Made by a program: the position numbers and the translations under genes. The notes under the pieces are model-generated. The model searched no databases. It had not been told where the DNA came from and was given only the letters and a program-made list of their open reading frames with translations. From an uncultured Dehalococcoidia bacterium (GTDB lineage: Bacteria > Chloroflexota > Dehalococcoidia > Lucifugimonadales > UBA3495), in the NCBI GenBank assembly GCA_958295765.1, contig CATQHB010000002.1:1743501-1807500 (forward strand): a DNA stretch of 64,000 bases, read 5' to 3'. Below are positions 8,376 to 17,318 of this stretch, in pieces (the first letter of the stretch is position 1; each line of letters starts with the position of its first letter).

Positions 8376-9044
8376 TTGAGTTCATCCCTGAGATTAGCGC
8401 TGTTCGGGCCGCCGGGCGCCGGTAAAGGCACCCAGGCCCAACTGCTCAAGGAACAACTGGATGTTGCCCACATCAGTTCGGGAGACCTTTTCCGGTTCCA
8501 CGTCCAGCAGCGCACCGAGTTGGGCCGGGTCGCCGCCGAGTATATGAATCAGGGTTTGCTGATTCCCGATACGGTGAGCGTTGGAATTATCCTGGATAAG
8601 GTGATGGAATTGGGGGCGGAGGCCGGTTTTATCCTGGACGGCTTTCCCCGCACCCCGGAGCAGGCCCACATCCTGACCGAGACCTTGGCGGAAAAGTCCC
8701 GGGGACTGGACAAGGTGTTGTTTATCAGCGTCCCGGAGGAGGAACTGGTCCGGCGGCTGGGCGGGCGGTTTATCTGCCGCCAGTGCCAGGCTCCCCATAC
8801 CTTGAGCGAAGCCGGCGCCGACGCCTCATCTCCCTGCCGGCAGTGCGGCGGCGAATTGTACCAGCGGGATGATGACCGGGCCGAGGCGGTACAGGCGCGC
8901 ATCGAGGTGTACCACCGGCAAACGGCGCCGGTGCTGGACATCTACCGGGAACAGGGGCTGCTGGCGGAAATACCGGGCGTCGGCGAGATAGCCGACATCA
9001 ACAGACTGGCCCGGGCGGCTTTGGAATTGCCCACCGGGGATTAG
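8376..9044 (+). CDS. adk: adenylate kinase, zinc-lid form
   Basis: 222 aa from TTG 8376, two bases after secY. The P-loop GPPGAGKGT is at residues 11-19, and GFILDGFPRTPEQA lies near residues 84-97. The lid carries C134, C137, C154 and C157, a structural zinc site common in Gram-positive and Chloroflexota enzymes. It converts AMP + ATP to 2 ADP in the cytoplasm. Its position between secY and map is the usual one. Confidence 0.97.
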   Translation: MSSSLRLALFGPPGAGKGTQAQLLKEQLDVAHISSGDLFRFHVQQRTELGRVAAEYMNQGLLIPDTVSVGIILDKVMELGAEAGFILDGFPRTPEQAHILTETLAEKSRGLDKVLFISVPEEELVRRLGGRFICRQCQAPHTLSEAGADASSPCRQCGGELYQRDDDRAEAVQARIEVYHRQTAPVLDIYREQGLLAEIPGVGEIADINRLARAALELPTGD

Positions 9045-9104
9045 GAGATAAAGGGGGCTGATTCCGGGTTTCCATTTGAGCCAATACAGAGTAGAATAGA
9101 CGGA

Positions 9105-9929
9105 ATGAATCGGAAGGGTAAAATGAATCGGAAAGGGAAAATAGAAACCGCGTCCAACTCGGCGTCTCCCTACACCGGCGGGATTACCATTAAGTCCGCC
9201 TCGGAGATGGAAGCGATGCGCCGGGCCGGGGCCATCGTCGGCGCCACCCTGACCCTGCTGAAGCGGTCGGTGGAGCCGGGTATGACCACCCGGGACCTGG
9301 GCAACATCGCCCACCAGGAAATAACCCGGCACGGCGCCAAGCCTACCTTCAAGGGCTACCGGGGTTTCCCCGGCTCAATCTGCGCCTCGGTCAACGAGGA
9401 GATTGTTCACGGCATCCCCGGCAAGCGGGTATTGAAGGAAGGCGACATCATCAAGATGGACGTGGGCGCCACGATCGACGGGTTTATCGGCGACGCCGCC
9501 GTGTCGGTCGCGGTGGGCCAGGTGAGCCAGGAAGCCCTTGACCTGATGGAAACTACCCGCCTGAGCCTGGAAGCCGGCATCAACGCCGCCCAGCCGGGCA
9601 ACCGGATCGGGGACATCGGCGCCGCCGTCCAGACCTATAGCGAGGAACGGGGCTACGCTGTAGTTCGGGAGTTTGTCGGGCATGGCGTGGGCCGCTTTCT
9701 GCACGAAGACCCCCAGGTGCCCAACTACGGACAGCCGGGCCGGGGGCAACTGCTCCGGGCCGGAATGTGTATCGCCATTGAGCCGATGCTGAACATCGGC
9801 GACTGGCATACCCGGATTCTGGATGACAATTGGACGGTGGTAACCGCCGACGGTTCCCTGTCCTCTCACTTTGAGCATACCATCGCCATCACCGAGGACG
9901 GGCCGGAGATTCTTACCAAGCATACCTAG
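9105..9929 (+). CDS. map: methionine aminopeptidase, type I
   Basis: 274 aa. The five metal ligands of the pita-bread fold are present: D119, D130, H193, E226 and E257, with H102 in the substrate pocket. It removes the initiator Met from nascent proteins. The first codons are a near-duplicate (MNRKGK twice; ATG 9105 and 9123). This leaves the exact start open, since the catalytic domain only begins near residue 28 ([15 protein letters not shown]). Confidence 0.97.
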   Translation: MNRKGKMNRKGKIETASNSASPYTGGITIKSASEMEAMRRAGAIVGATLTLLKRSVEPGMTTRDLGNIAHQEITRHGAKPTFKGYRGFPGSICASVNEEIVHGIPGKRVLKEGDIIKMDVGATIDGFIGDAAVSVAVGQVSQEALDLMETTRLSLEAGINAAQPGNRIGDIGAAVQTYSEERGYAVVREFVGHGVGRFLHEDPQVPNYGQPGRGQLLRAGMCIAIEPMLNIGDWHTRILDDNWTVVTADGSLSSHFEHTIAITEDGPEILTKHT

Positions 9930-9998
9930 CCAAGTCCGGGCCGAATCCGGGCCAAGTCCGGCGGCGGCCGGGCCGAATGAGTTGCCGTAAGGAGATTT

Positions 9999-10217
9999 AT
10001 GCCGAAAAAGGAAGCTATAGAGGTGGAAGCCAAAGTTACCGAGGCTCTGCCCAACGGTATGTTCCGCGTGGAACTGCCCAACGACCACCAGGTATTGGCC
10101 CATGTCTCCGGCAAAATTCGGATGCACTTCATCCGGGTACTGCCCGGCGACCGGGTGCTGGTGGAACTTTCCCCCTATGACTTGAGCCGGGGCCGGATAA
10201 CCTACCGATTTAAGTAG
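9999..10217 (+). CDS. infA: translation initiation factor IF-1
   Basis: 72 aa, the standard size. OB-fold sequence [21 protein letters not shown]...[36 protein letters not shown] is highly characteristic. IF-1 occupies the A site during initiation. Start ATG 9999 follows AAGGAG at 9989-9994. Confidence 0.98.
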   Translation: MPKKEAIEVEAKVTEALPNGMFRVELPNDHQVLAHVSGKIRMHFIRVLPGDRVLVELSPYDLSRGRITYRFK

Positions 10218-10280
10218 TTTCAAGTAGCGGTAGAGTAGGCCGGCAAAGAGCCGGTTCAAGCAGGGGCCAGGAGAAACAAT

Positions 10281-10394
10281 ATGCGAGTTACCGCATCCGT
10301 CAAGCCCCGGTGCGACAAGTGCCGGGTCATCAAGCGCAAGGGAGTAGTGCGGATAATCTGCTCCAACGCGCGCCACTCCCAGCGGCAGGGCTAG
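10281..10394 (+). CDS. rpmJ: 50S ribosomal protein L36, zinc form
   Basis: 37 aa, found by reading between infA and rps[15 protein letters not shown] opens the protein, and the zinc ligands C11, C14, C27 and H32 are all present. It ends HSQRQG, the common L36 terminus. CAGGAGAA just upstream is the ribosome binding site. Confidence 0.97.
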   Translation: MRVTASVKPRCDKCRVIKRKGVVRIICSNARHSQRQG

Positions 10395-10421
10395 GCCCAC
10401 CGCCAGGACAGGAGGAAATAA

Positions 10422-10814
10422 ATGGTTCGTATAGCCGGCGTTGACGTACCCGACCGCAAACGGGCGCATATCGCCCTGCGCAGCATTTACGGGGTCGGCC
10501 CCATTATTGCCGCCGAGATTCTCACCAAGGCGGGAATCGACCCGGAGTTGTCCCCCCGGATGAATGAGCTGGACGAGGGGCAGGTGGACCGCATCCGGGA
10601 AATCGTGGACCGGGAGTATCTGACCGAAGGCGACCTGCGCCGGGAGGTCAACCAGAACATCCGCCGCTTAATCGAGATTGGCTCCTACCGGGGGCTGCGC
10701 CACCGCCGGGGCCTGCCGGTTCACGGTCAGCGCACCCGCACCAACGCCCGCTCCCGCAAAGGCCCGCGCCGCACCGTCGCCGGACGGGGCCGCCGCACCG
10801 GAGCCAAGAAGTAG
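10422..10814 (+). CDS. rpsM: 30S ribosomal protein S13
   Basis: 130 aa. [14 protein letters not shown], the helix-two-turn-helix region ([17 protein letters not shown]) and the basic tail with [20 protein letters not shown] are typical of S13. S13 contacts the P-site tRNA and forms bridges to the 50S subunit. It begins the alpha-operon portion. GGAGG lies at 10411-10415. Confidence 0.98.
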   Translation: MVRIAGVDVPDRKRAHIALRSIYGVGPIIAAEILTKAGIDPELSPRMNELDEGQVDRIREIVDREYLTEGDLRREVNQNIRRLIEIGSYRGLRHRRGLPVHGQRTRTNARSRKGPRRTVAGRGRRTGAKK

Positions 10815-10845
10815 GGGCGAGAAAGCAAGGAAATGAGGGAAGTTT

Positions 10846-11229
10846 ATGCCTAGGCCAAGAACCCGCCGCCGGGAACGCCGGTCCGTACCCCAAGGAAGGG
10901 CATACATCTATTCAACGTTCAACAACACGCTGATTAGCATAACCGACTCCGACGGCAACGTCATTGCGTCGGCCAGCGCCGGGACGGTGGGCTTCAAGGG
11001 TTCCCGCAAGGGCACCGCCTTCGCCGCCCAGCGGGCCGCCGAGCAAGCCGCCCGCCGGGGTATGGATATGGGTATGCGCCAGATTGATGTCTTTATCCGC
11101 GGCCCCGGAGCCGGCCGCGAGGCGGCTATCCGCTCGATTCAGGGCGCCGGACTGCTGGTAACCAGTATCCGGGACGTAACGCCAATACCCCACAACGGCT
11201 GCCGCCCCCGGAAACGCAGAAGGGTGTAG
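10846..11229 (+). CDS. rpsK: 30S ribosomal protein S11
   Basis: 127 aa. It contains [43 protein letters not shown] and the C-terminal [17 protein letters not shown], all strongly conserved in S11. S11 lines the platform near the mRNA exit. The basic N-terminus [11 protein letters not shown] is slightly arginine-rich. Confidence 0.98.
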   Translation: MPRPRTRRRERRSVPQGRAYIYSTFNNTLISITDSDGNVIASASAGTVGFKGSRKGTAFAAQRAAEQAARRGMDMGMRQIDVFIRGPGAGREAAIRSIQGAGLLVTSIRDVTPIPHNGCRPRKRRRV

Positions 11230-11244
11230 AGAGAAAGAGGGATT

Positions 11245-11871
11245 ATGGGAAGATATACGGGACCATCCTGCCGTCTGTGCCGCCGCGCCGGCGAAAAGCT
11301 ATTCCTGAAGGGCGACCGGTGCTTTACCCCCCGCTGCGCCGTGGAACGCCGCCACTCGCCCCCCGGCGAGCAGAACAACCGCCGCCGCCGTCCCTCCGAT
11401 TACGGCGTCCATCTGCGGGAAAAGCAGAAGGCCCGCCAAATCTACGGCGTGATGGAAGGCCAGTTCCGCCGCTATATGGCCGAAGCCTTTAACAGTCCGG
11501 GCATTACCGGCGTCAACCTGCTCCGTACCCTGGAGCGCCGGCTGGACAACATCGTGTATCTGCTGGGATTCGCCGATTCCCGCAAGCAGGCCCGCCAGTT
11601 GGTGCGGCACGGCCATTTCACCGTCCGGGGCGTCAAAACCGACATCCCCTCTTTCCAGGTACGCGTCGGCGACGTTATCGCCTGGAAGGAGTCGTTGAAA
11701 AACACCGACTTCTTTAAGGAACGTACCGAGGGGATACCCAAACGGCCCATTCCCCCCTGGTTGTCCCTGGACATCGCCGAAATGCGCGGCGAAGTAGTCG
11801 CCCTGCCCGCCGATTCGGACTTGACCCAGGCTATTAACTCCCGGCTAATCGTAGAGTTTTACTCGAGGTAG
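11245..11871 (+). CDS. rpsD: 30S ribosomal protein S4, zinc-containing
   Basis: 208 aa. The N-terminal zinc site is complete: C9, C12, C26 and C31. The S4 RNA-binding domain is visible at RRLDNIVYLLGFADSRKQARQLVRHGHFTVRG. S4 nucleates 30S assembly and in some bacteria autoregulates the alpha operon. It lies 15 bases after rpsK and eight before rpoA. Confidence 0.98.
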   Translation: MGRYTGPSCRLCRRAGEKLFLKGDRCFTPRCAVERRHSPPGEQNNRRRRPSDYGVHLREKQKARQIYGVMEGQFRRYMAEAFNSPGITGVNLLRTLERRLDNIVYLLGFADSRKQARQLVRHGHFTVRGVKTDIPSFQVRVGDVIAWKESLKNTDFFKERTEGIPKRPIPPWLSLDIAEMRGEVVALPADSDLTQAINSRLIVEFYSR

Positions 11872-11879
11872 TAAGTCTC

Positions 11880-13085
11880 ATGTTGGAAACTTATATCCTC
11901 CCCTCGGGGCCGGCCGAAGGAACCCCGGAAACGCTCAGGCCCAGTATCCACGTCATTGAGGCAACGGATACCTACGGCAAGGTGGCCCTGGAACCTTTGC
12001 AGCGGGGCTACGGCATCACCGTGGGCAATCCCCTGCGCCGCATCCTGCTCAGCTCCATCAAGGGCAGCGCCATAACCTGGGTGAAAATTGAAAACGTGGT
12101 GCACGAATACACCGCCATCCCCGGCGTGAAGGAGGAGGTGATGGACCTCCTCTTGAACATCAAGCGCATCAGGATTCACTCCCAGTCGGAGCGTACCGGC
12201 AAGATGCGCCTGGAAGTGGAAGGGGAAGGCCGCATCTGCGCCGGCGACATCGCCACCTCCGCCGACTTCGAGATTGTCAACCCGGAGTTGCACCTGGCGA
12301 CGCTGGACAACGTCGATTCCAACCTTTCCATTGAGTTTAACGTCGAGCCGGGCGTGGGCTACCAGCCGGCTACCCAATCGGAAGGCGTTTCCGGTTTGCC
12401 GGTGGGCGTGCTGCCGGTGGACGCTATTTTCAACCCGGTACGCAAGGTCAACTACAGCGTAGAACGAACCCGGGTGGGCCAGGTAACGGACTATGAGCGG
12501 CTGATCCTGGAACTCTGGACTGACGGCACCATTGCCCCGGTGGAGGCGTTGCGGGAAGCGGCGGATACCCTGGTGCAGCACTTTTTCCTGTACAGCGACC
12601 TATCCCACGCCGCCGACGCCGGCATTGATCGGCCCTCCCTTAACCTGTCGCCGGAAATCTACCAGACCCCCATTGAAAGGCTCGACCTGTCGGCGCGGAC
12701 GCTGAACTGCCTGAAACGCGCCCACATTACCCGGGTCGGGGAAGTGCTGGAGATGTCCGATGACGACCTGCTGAAGATACGCAATTTCGGCGAGAAATCG
12801 CTCAGCGAACTGCGGGAAAAGCTGGCGGAACGGGGCGCGGTTTCTTTCTCCGGGGAACGGGAGCCGGACGCTGACCCGGAGGCTCTGCCCGAACCCCAGG
12901 CCGAAGACCTTGATTACTTCCCGGAGGAAGACGGCCCGGCGGTGGCCGATCTGAACAACTTGGACGATTTTCCCACCAGCGCCAGCCCGATGGTGGTAAT
13001 TGCCGCCGAAGGCAGCGGCGAGTCCCTTATGGACAACCCGACGGACGCCCCGGATACCCCCGAGGACGGCGAGGAGGATAACTAA
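11880..13085 (+). CDS. rpoA: RNA polymerase alpha subunit with acidic C-terminal tail
   Basis: 401 aa. The N-terminal dimerisation domain contains GYGITVGNPLRRILLSSIKG (residues 43-62). The alpha-CTD spans about residues 262-320, with RTLNCLKRAHITRVGEVLEM and IRNFGEKSLSELREKL. Family members are usually 310-340 aa. Here a tail of about 70 residues rich in Glu, Asp, Pro and Ala follows (about 330-401). The tail stays in frame to the stop, and rplQ follows three bases later, so it looks like a genuine extension. Confidence 0.97.
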   Translation: MLETYILPSGPAEGTPETLRPSIHVIEATDTYGKVALEPLQRGYGITVGNPLRRILLSSIKGSAITWVKIENVVHEYTAIPGVKEEVMDLLLNIKRIRIHSQSERTGKMRLEVEGEGRICAGDIATSADFEIVNPELHLATLDNVDSNLSIEFNVEPGVGYQPATQSEGVSGLPVGVLPVDAIFNPVRKVNYSVERTRVGQVTDYERLILELWTDGTIAPVEALREAADTLVQHFFLYSDLSHAADAGIDRPSLNLSPEIYQTPIERLDLSARTLNCLKRAHITRVGEVLEMSDDDLLKIRNFGEKSLSELREKLAERGAVSFSGEREPDADPEALPEPQAEDLDYFPEEDGPAVADLNNLDDFPTSASPMVVIAAEGSGESLMDNPTDAPDTPEDGEEDN

Positions 13086-13088
13086 CCT

Positions 13089-13442
13089 ATGGCATCCCAC
13101 CGCGTAGCCGGTCGCAACCTCAGCCGGTACAAGGATCAGCGCAAGGCCCTCATGCGGGGCCTGACTGTCGAGTTGATTCGCCACGAACGGATTAAAACCA
13201 CCCTGGCTAAGGCCAAGGAAACCCGCATTGTGGCGGAAAAGCTCATCACTCACGGCAAGAAAGGCTCCCTGCATCACCGGCGGCTGGCCCTGAGCCAGGT
13301 GCCCAACAAGCAGGTGGTCAAGAAAGTCTTTGACGAACTGGCGCCCCGGTACAACGAGCGGCCCGGCGGCTACACCCGCATCGTCAAGCTAGGCCCCCGC
13401 CAGGGCGACGGCGCGCAAATGGCCGTAATCGAGTTGGTTTAG
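13089..13442 (+). CDS. rplQ: 50S ribosomal protein L17
   Basis: 117 aa, the classic short bacterial L17. It has HRVAGRNLSRYKDQRKALMRGL, the ERIKTTLAKAKETR segment and a C-terminal YTRIVKLGPRQGDGAQMAVIELV. L17 lies near the exit tunnel. It follows rpoA, as in most bacteria. Confidence 0.98.
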   Translation: MASHRVAGRNLSRYKDQRKALMRGLTVELIRHERIKTTLAKAKETRIVAEKLITHGKKGSLHHRRLALSQVPNKQVVKKVFDELAPRYNERPGGYTRIVKLGPRQGDGAQMAVIELV

Positions 13443-13459
13443 CGGGCCATATTCCCGAC

Positions 13460-14377
13460 TTGGGCCGGCATTTGCCAACCTCATCCGGGGAAGTAACACC
13501 GGAAAGCGCCGCCCCGGCCGGCCAATTCCACCGCCGGCTGGCCCTGGTGGTTGAATACGAAGGCGCTAACTATGCCGGGTTTCAATTCCAGAACAACCAA
13601 CCGACGATACAAGGAGCAATAGAAACAGCGTTAAACCGGCTGACCGGGGAGACAATCCGGATTCGGGCCGCCAGCCGCACCGATTCCGGCGCCCATGCCC
13701 TGGGCCAGGTGGTGGACTTTCAGACCGGCAGCAAGTATCCGGCGGATACCTTTCTCAACGCCTTGAACTACTACCTGCCGGTCGATATACGGGTGCAGCA
13801 AGCCTTTGAGATGCGGCCCGATTTCCACTCCCGAAGGGACGCCGCCAGCCGGATTTATCGTTACCGGATTCTCAACCGGCCCCGGCCTTCCCCCCTGCGG
13901 CGCCGGGAATGTTGCTGGATCCGGGAACCCTTACAAATTGACGCGATGAACGAGGCGGCCCAGGCTCTGGTGGGCACTCATGACTTCCGCCCCCTGGCGT
14001 TGGGGCATCCCCCGGAACGGAGCGCGGTTCGCACGGCGCTGCGGTGGGAGGTCAGTCGGGAAGGGGATGCGGGGGATATGGTAGTTATCACCTGCGAAGC
14101 CAACGGCTTTCTGCGGCACCAGATACGCCGGGCCAACGCCATCCTGGTGGAAATCGGCAAGGGGAAGTGGCCCAAGGAAACCCTGCGGCTCATTCTCCAG
14201 GGCGCCGAGCCGACCGGAGCGGGAGCGGCTGTTTCCGCCGGAACAACGGCAGAGGTAGCGGCAATGGCGGGAGAAAGAAATAGCTGGCCGGCGTTGCCGG
14301 CTTATGGTTTATGTCTGGTCCAGGTAACTTACCGAGATTTTTGGTCAAAGGTTAAACTTCAAGATGAAACGAACTAG
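13460..14377 (+). CDS. truA: tRNA pseudouridine(38-40) synthase TruA
   Basis: 305 aa from TTG 13460; TTG 13472 is an alternative, and the conserved fold starts around residue 26. The catalytic Asp is D75 in the SRTDSGAHA motif. ANYAGFQFQ and the [17 protein letters not shown] segment also fit. TruA modifies U38-U40 in tRNA anticodon arms. An Ala/Gly/Thr-rich insert occupies about residues 250-275 before the last strand. The 3' end overlaps rplM by 14 bases. Confidence 0.95.
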   Translation: MGRHLPTSSGEVTPESAAPAGQFHRRLALVVEYEGANYAGFQFQNNQPTIQGAIETALNRLTGETIRIRAASRTDSGAHALGQVVDFQTGSKYPADTFLNALNYYLPVDIRVQQAFEMRPDFHSRRDAASRIYRYRILNRPRPSPLRRRECCWIREPLQIDAMNEAAQALVGTHDFRPLALGHPPERSAVRTALRWEVSREGDAGDMVVITCEANGFLRHQIRRANAILVEIGKGKWPKETLRLILQGAEPTGAGAAVSAGTTAEVAAMAGERNSWPALPAYGLCLVQVTYRDFWSKVKLQDETN

Positions 14378-14810
14378 CACGTACTTTCCCAAGACCGGGG
14401 AGACGCCCCAAAACTGGCGGCTGATTGACGCCACCGGCCAATCCCTGGGCCGCCTGGCCCGGGACGTAGCGGTGGCCCTGCAAGGCAAAGACCGGCCCAC
14501 CTACACGCCCCACGTGCTGACCGGCGACCACGTGGTGGTGGTCAATATGGGCCAGGTGCGCGTTACCGGCCACAAACTGTTGCAGAAAACCTACTACCGG
14601 CACAGCGGCTACGTCGGCAACCTCAAGTCTTTTATCCTGAGGGATATGCTGGAATCCCACCCCGACCGGGTGCTCCAGTTGGCGGTCAAAGGGATGCTGC
14701 CCCGCAACAAGCTGGGACGGGAAATGCTGAAACGGCTCAAGGTGTACGCCGGAGACAGCCATCCCCACCAGGCCCAGTTGGGCCAATTGCCGGACCGGAA
14801 CGAAGGATAA
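14364..14810 (+). CDS. rplM: 50S ribosomal protein L13
   Basis: 148 aa. [27 protein letters not shown], then [14 protein letters not shown] and the C-terminal [15 protein letters not shown] region identify L13. It binds near the 5' end of 23S rRNA and nucleates assembly. The truA-rplM-rpsI order after rplQ is common outside the proteobacteria. Confidence 0.97.
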   Translation: MKRTSTYFPKTGETPQNWRLIDATGQSLGRLARDVAVALQGKDRPTYTPHVLTGDHVVVVNMGQVRVTGHKLLQKTYYRHSGYVGNLKSFILRDMLESHPDRVLQLAVKGMLPRNKLGREMLKRLKVYAGDSHPHQAQLGQLPDRNEG

Positions 14811-14829
14811 GGGATAAGGAAGGATAGGT

Positions 14830-15252
14830 ATGACTTTGGCGCAGTCGGAAACCCAACAGCCGTATTTCTATGGGACGGGAAAACGCAAAACCGCCATCGC
14901 GCGGGTGCGCCTCTATCCCACCACCGCCGACGGCGGGCCGATGCTGGTCAACGGCAAGCTGCTGGATGAGTATTTTAACTGGAGTCCGTGGCAGGTCAGC
15001 ATCAACGAGCCGTTCCGGGTAACCAACACCGGCAGCCGGTTCCAGTTGGTAGCCCGGGTCACCGGCGGCGGGGTGAACGCCCAGGCCGAGGCCATCCGGC
15101 ACGGCATCGCCCGCGCCCTGATTGTCTATGACGCCGGATTGAAGGCCACCCTGCGCCGCCACGGGTTGGTAACCCGCGATTCCCGAATCAAGGAAAGCAA
15201 GAAGTACGGGCTGAAGCGCGCCCGCCGCGCCCCCCAGTACACCAAGCGCTAA
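14830..15252 (+). CDS. rpsI: 30S ribosomal protein S9
   Basis: 140 aa. YFYGTGKRKTAIARVRLYP and the C-terminal DSRIKESKKYGLKRARRAPQYTKR are diagnostic. The extreme C-terminal Lys-Arg touches the P-site tRNA anticodon. It is the last gene of the ribosomal block, and an intrinsic terminator follows 35 bases later. Confidence 0.98.
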   Translation: MTLAQSETQQPYFYGTGKRKTAIARVRLYPTTADGGPMLVNGKLLDEYFNWSPWQVSINEPFRVTNTGSRFQLVARVTGGGVNAQAEAIRHGIARALIVYDAGLKATLRRHGLVTRDSRIKESKKYGLKRARRAPQYTKR

Positions 15253-15287
15253 ACCGCCAGCCCCTTTACCCTATCCTGGCGCAAAAG

Positions 15288-15325
15288 AACCGGGACGGTT
15301 GGTTGAAACCGTCCCGGTTCTCTTT
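15288..15325 (+). terminator. intrinsic terminator after rpsI
   Basis: A perfect 13-bp inverted repeat (15288-15300 with 15307-15319, AACCGGGACGGTT type) with a 6-base loop is followed by CTCTTT. It closes the ribosomal gene block. Confidence 0.85.
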
Positions 15326-15343
15326 ACCACCGTTCACCACCTA

Positions 15344-15502
15344 CCGCTCATGGTGAGCCTGTCGAACCACTTATCCCGTCCTTCGACAAGCTCAGGATGA
15401 GCGGTATGGGGTAGCCCGACGGGAATCTCCTTTACTACCTACCGCTCATGGTGAGCCTGTCGAACCACTTACCCTATCCTTCGACAAGCTCAGGATGAGC
15501 GG
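15344..15502. repeat. two RepA inverted-repeat elements
   Basis: Two hairpins (15344-15404 and 15442-15502). Each pairs an arm beginning CCGCTCATGGTGAGC with a later arm ending GATGAGCGG. The arms are about 25 bp and imperfect, and the core GTCGAA/TTCGAC is constant. The same element recurs through the window. Confidence 0.85.
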
Positions 15503-15800
15503 GGAGAGGGATATTCCCAACACTTGTTGGTTTGGTATCCCTTGCCCGTACCGGCTCCGGCGTAGGATGGGATGATTGGCTGGTAGGGGCGGGTTTCTAA
15601 CCCGCCAGACGTTCAACGGCAAGGAATTACCGGATAACCGGCGGGCCACAGCCGACATATTCCTCACCCGAGCCAGGGTGGGTTACAAACCCGCCCCTAC
15701 CTTGATGATAATGCCAAGATGATGATGCCAACACCCGTTGAGAGTATCGGGCTTGTCCATACCCCGCTTTCCCCACCCAACCGGCCAGGACTACCAAGGA
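15503..15800. other. intergenic stretch without a gene; RepD arms
   Basis: No convincing coding region. A GTAGGGGCGGGTTTCTAACCC arm near 15584-15604 faces its complement near 15680-15700 (RepD), about 75 bases apart. The rest looks unconstrained. Confidence 0.6.
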
Positions 15801-16682
15801 CTACATCAACCCGCCGATGGTCAGCCAGTAAAAGATTATGTAAGCTCCGGCAACCACCATCAGCCAAGACCCGATGGGCTGGATGTAGGGCAGCGCCCGC
15901 CGCAATGCGCCTACCATTGCTCCCTGAAAGAAGGCCATGCCCAGCGTCAAGGCCATTATCACCAGACCCATGCCCAGGGCAAAGAGGCAGAAGTTGAGCA
16001 GGATGTTCAGGAAGCCGATGTTGGCGGCGCTCACCCCCAGCACCGCCAGGAATATGGGGAGGGTGCAGCTCAGCGAAGCAATGCCATAGCTGACACCGAA
16101 CAAGAAGTACCCACGAATCCCCAACTGGCCGGGTTCGCCAATGTGAGACGCCGCCCGGGCCGCAACGCCGGTATAGAGTTTGCCGCCGCCCACCAGCCAG
16201 GCCCCGGCAATCGCCAGCATTATCCCGATGGCTAACCCAATCCAGGGCAGAAAGTGGGCGATAAAGGAGGCCCCTAACCCGATGAGCGTTCCCGTCATAC
16301 CAAAGAGCAGCACAAAGCCGGCGGTAACCGAACCACCGACCAGCGCCGCCCGCGGCAAGTGCCGGAAAGGATTGCCCCCGTCCGCCCCGGAGCCGGCGCC
16401 CAGATACAAACCCAGGTAGGCCGGCAGCATGGCAAACCCGCAGGGATTGACCGCCGAGGCCAGGCCAGCGGCAAAGGCGAATAGGGATGACGCCCCCACC
16501 AACCCGCCCAGAAAAGCGCCGGAGCGACCGGCCAGCAACTCCACGAACCCGTTGATGCCGTCAATGCCGGTATCGCTGCCCAACGTCCGGGCGCCCAGCA
16601 CCGCCACGGCAATGGCAGTTACGGCAACCAGCCCGGTAATGAAAAAGCGGCGCAACCTGGAATCTTGGGCTATGGCGGACAC
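15801..16682 (-). CDS. CcdA/DsbD-type thiol-disulfide transport membrane protein
   Basis: 293 aa from GTG 16682, chosen because GGAG lies seven bases upstream; the frame is open to 16763. A signal-anchor-like segment is near residues 12-33, followed by six hydrophobic helices. The CcdA signatures are present: NPCGFAMLPAYL with C81, and SLSCTLPIFL with C206, the two cysteines that shuttle electrons across the membrane. The likely job is to pass reducing power from cytoplasmic thioredoxin outward, for cytochrome c maturation or disulfide repair. The periplasmic-side loop near residues 36-60 is longer than in minimal CcdA. No partner thioredoxin lies alongside. Confidence 0.85.
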   Translation of the reverse strand: MSAIAQDSRLRRFFITGLVAVTAIAVAVLGARTLGSDTGIDGINGFVELLAGRSGAFLGGLVGASSLFAFAAGLASAVNPCGFAMLPAYLGLYLGAGSGADGGNPFRHLPRAALVGGSVTAGFVLLFGMTGTLIGLGASFIAHFLPWIGLAIGIMLAIAGAWLVGGGKLYTGVAARAASHIGEPGQLGIRGYFLFGVSYGIASLSCTLPIFLAVLGVSAANIGFLNILLNFCLFALGMGLVIMALTLGMAFFQGAMVGALRRALPYIQPIGSWLMVVAGAYIIFYWLTIGGLM

Positions 16683-16765
16683 TTTTATACTCCAACTGAG
16701 GTGGGCCTTATTGAATTCACAAACCGGCGGGTACAACACTAATGGCTGATAACAAAGTCTCAAAT

Positions 16766-17288
16766 CTGCTCATGGTGAGCCTGTCGAACCACCCTGCCCT
16801 ATCCGGCGATTCCTTTTCAGTTATCCTTCGACAAGCTCAGGATGAGCGGATCTTGTTATCGAGCTATCCGTGAATCGGGCCGGCGCCAAGTCTGCGCCAA
16901 GAACAAAATCCGCTCATGGTGAGCTTGTCGAACCATCTTTCCCTATCCGGCGATTACTTTTCAGTGCATCCTTCGACAGGCTCAGGATGAGCGGATTTTG
17001 TTATCGGGCTATCCGTGAACCGGGCAGGCGCAAAGTCTGCGCCAAGAACAATATCCGCCGCTCATGGTGAGCTTGTCGAACCACCCTTCCCTATCCGGCG
17101 ATTCCTTTTCAGTCCATCCTTCGACAGGCTCAGGATGAGCGGATTTTGTTATCGGGCTATCCGTGAACCGGGCCGGCACAAAGTCTGTGCCAGGAACAAT
17201 ATCCGCTCATGGTGAGCTTGTCGAACCACCCTGTCCTATCCGGTGATTACTTTTCAGTGCATCCTTCGACAAGCTCAGGATGAGCGGA
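16766..17288. repeat. four tandem copies of a ~145-bp unit containing RepA
   Basis: The motif CTCATGGTGAGC begins at 16769, 16913, 17061 and 17206, giving spacings of 144, 148 and 145. Each unit holds a RepA inverted pair, the text CTATCCGGCGATT..TTTTCAGT between the arms, and a trailing ATCGGGCTATCCGTGAA..GGGC segment. Short open frames here are repeat artefacts. The block fills the gap between the CcdA-like gene and the phosphohexomutase gene. Confidence 0.9.
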
Positions 17289-17318
17289 TACAGCTATCGG
17301 CCCTGATTCGTGGATTAG

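Noticed and set aside
6982..8385. 467-aa minus-strand frame opposite secY
   Set aside because: Pure antisense of secY; rich in His, Gln and Gly, with no known domain.
16870..17215. Two similar open frames of 66 aa
   Set aside because: They are the same repeat unit read twice (the 145-bp tandem block); no start signal or conservation expected.
16766..17288. CRISPR array
   Set aside because: The unit is 145 bp with internal hairpins and no unique spacers, and no cas genes are near.
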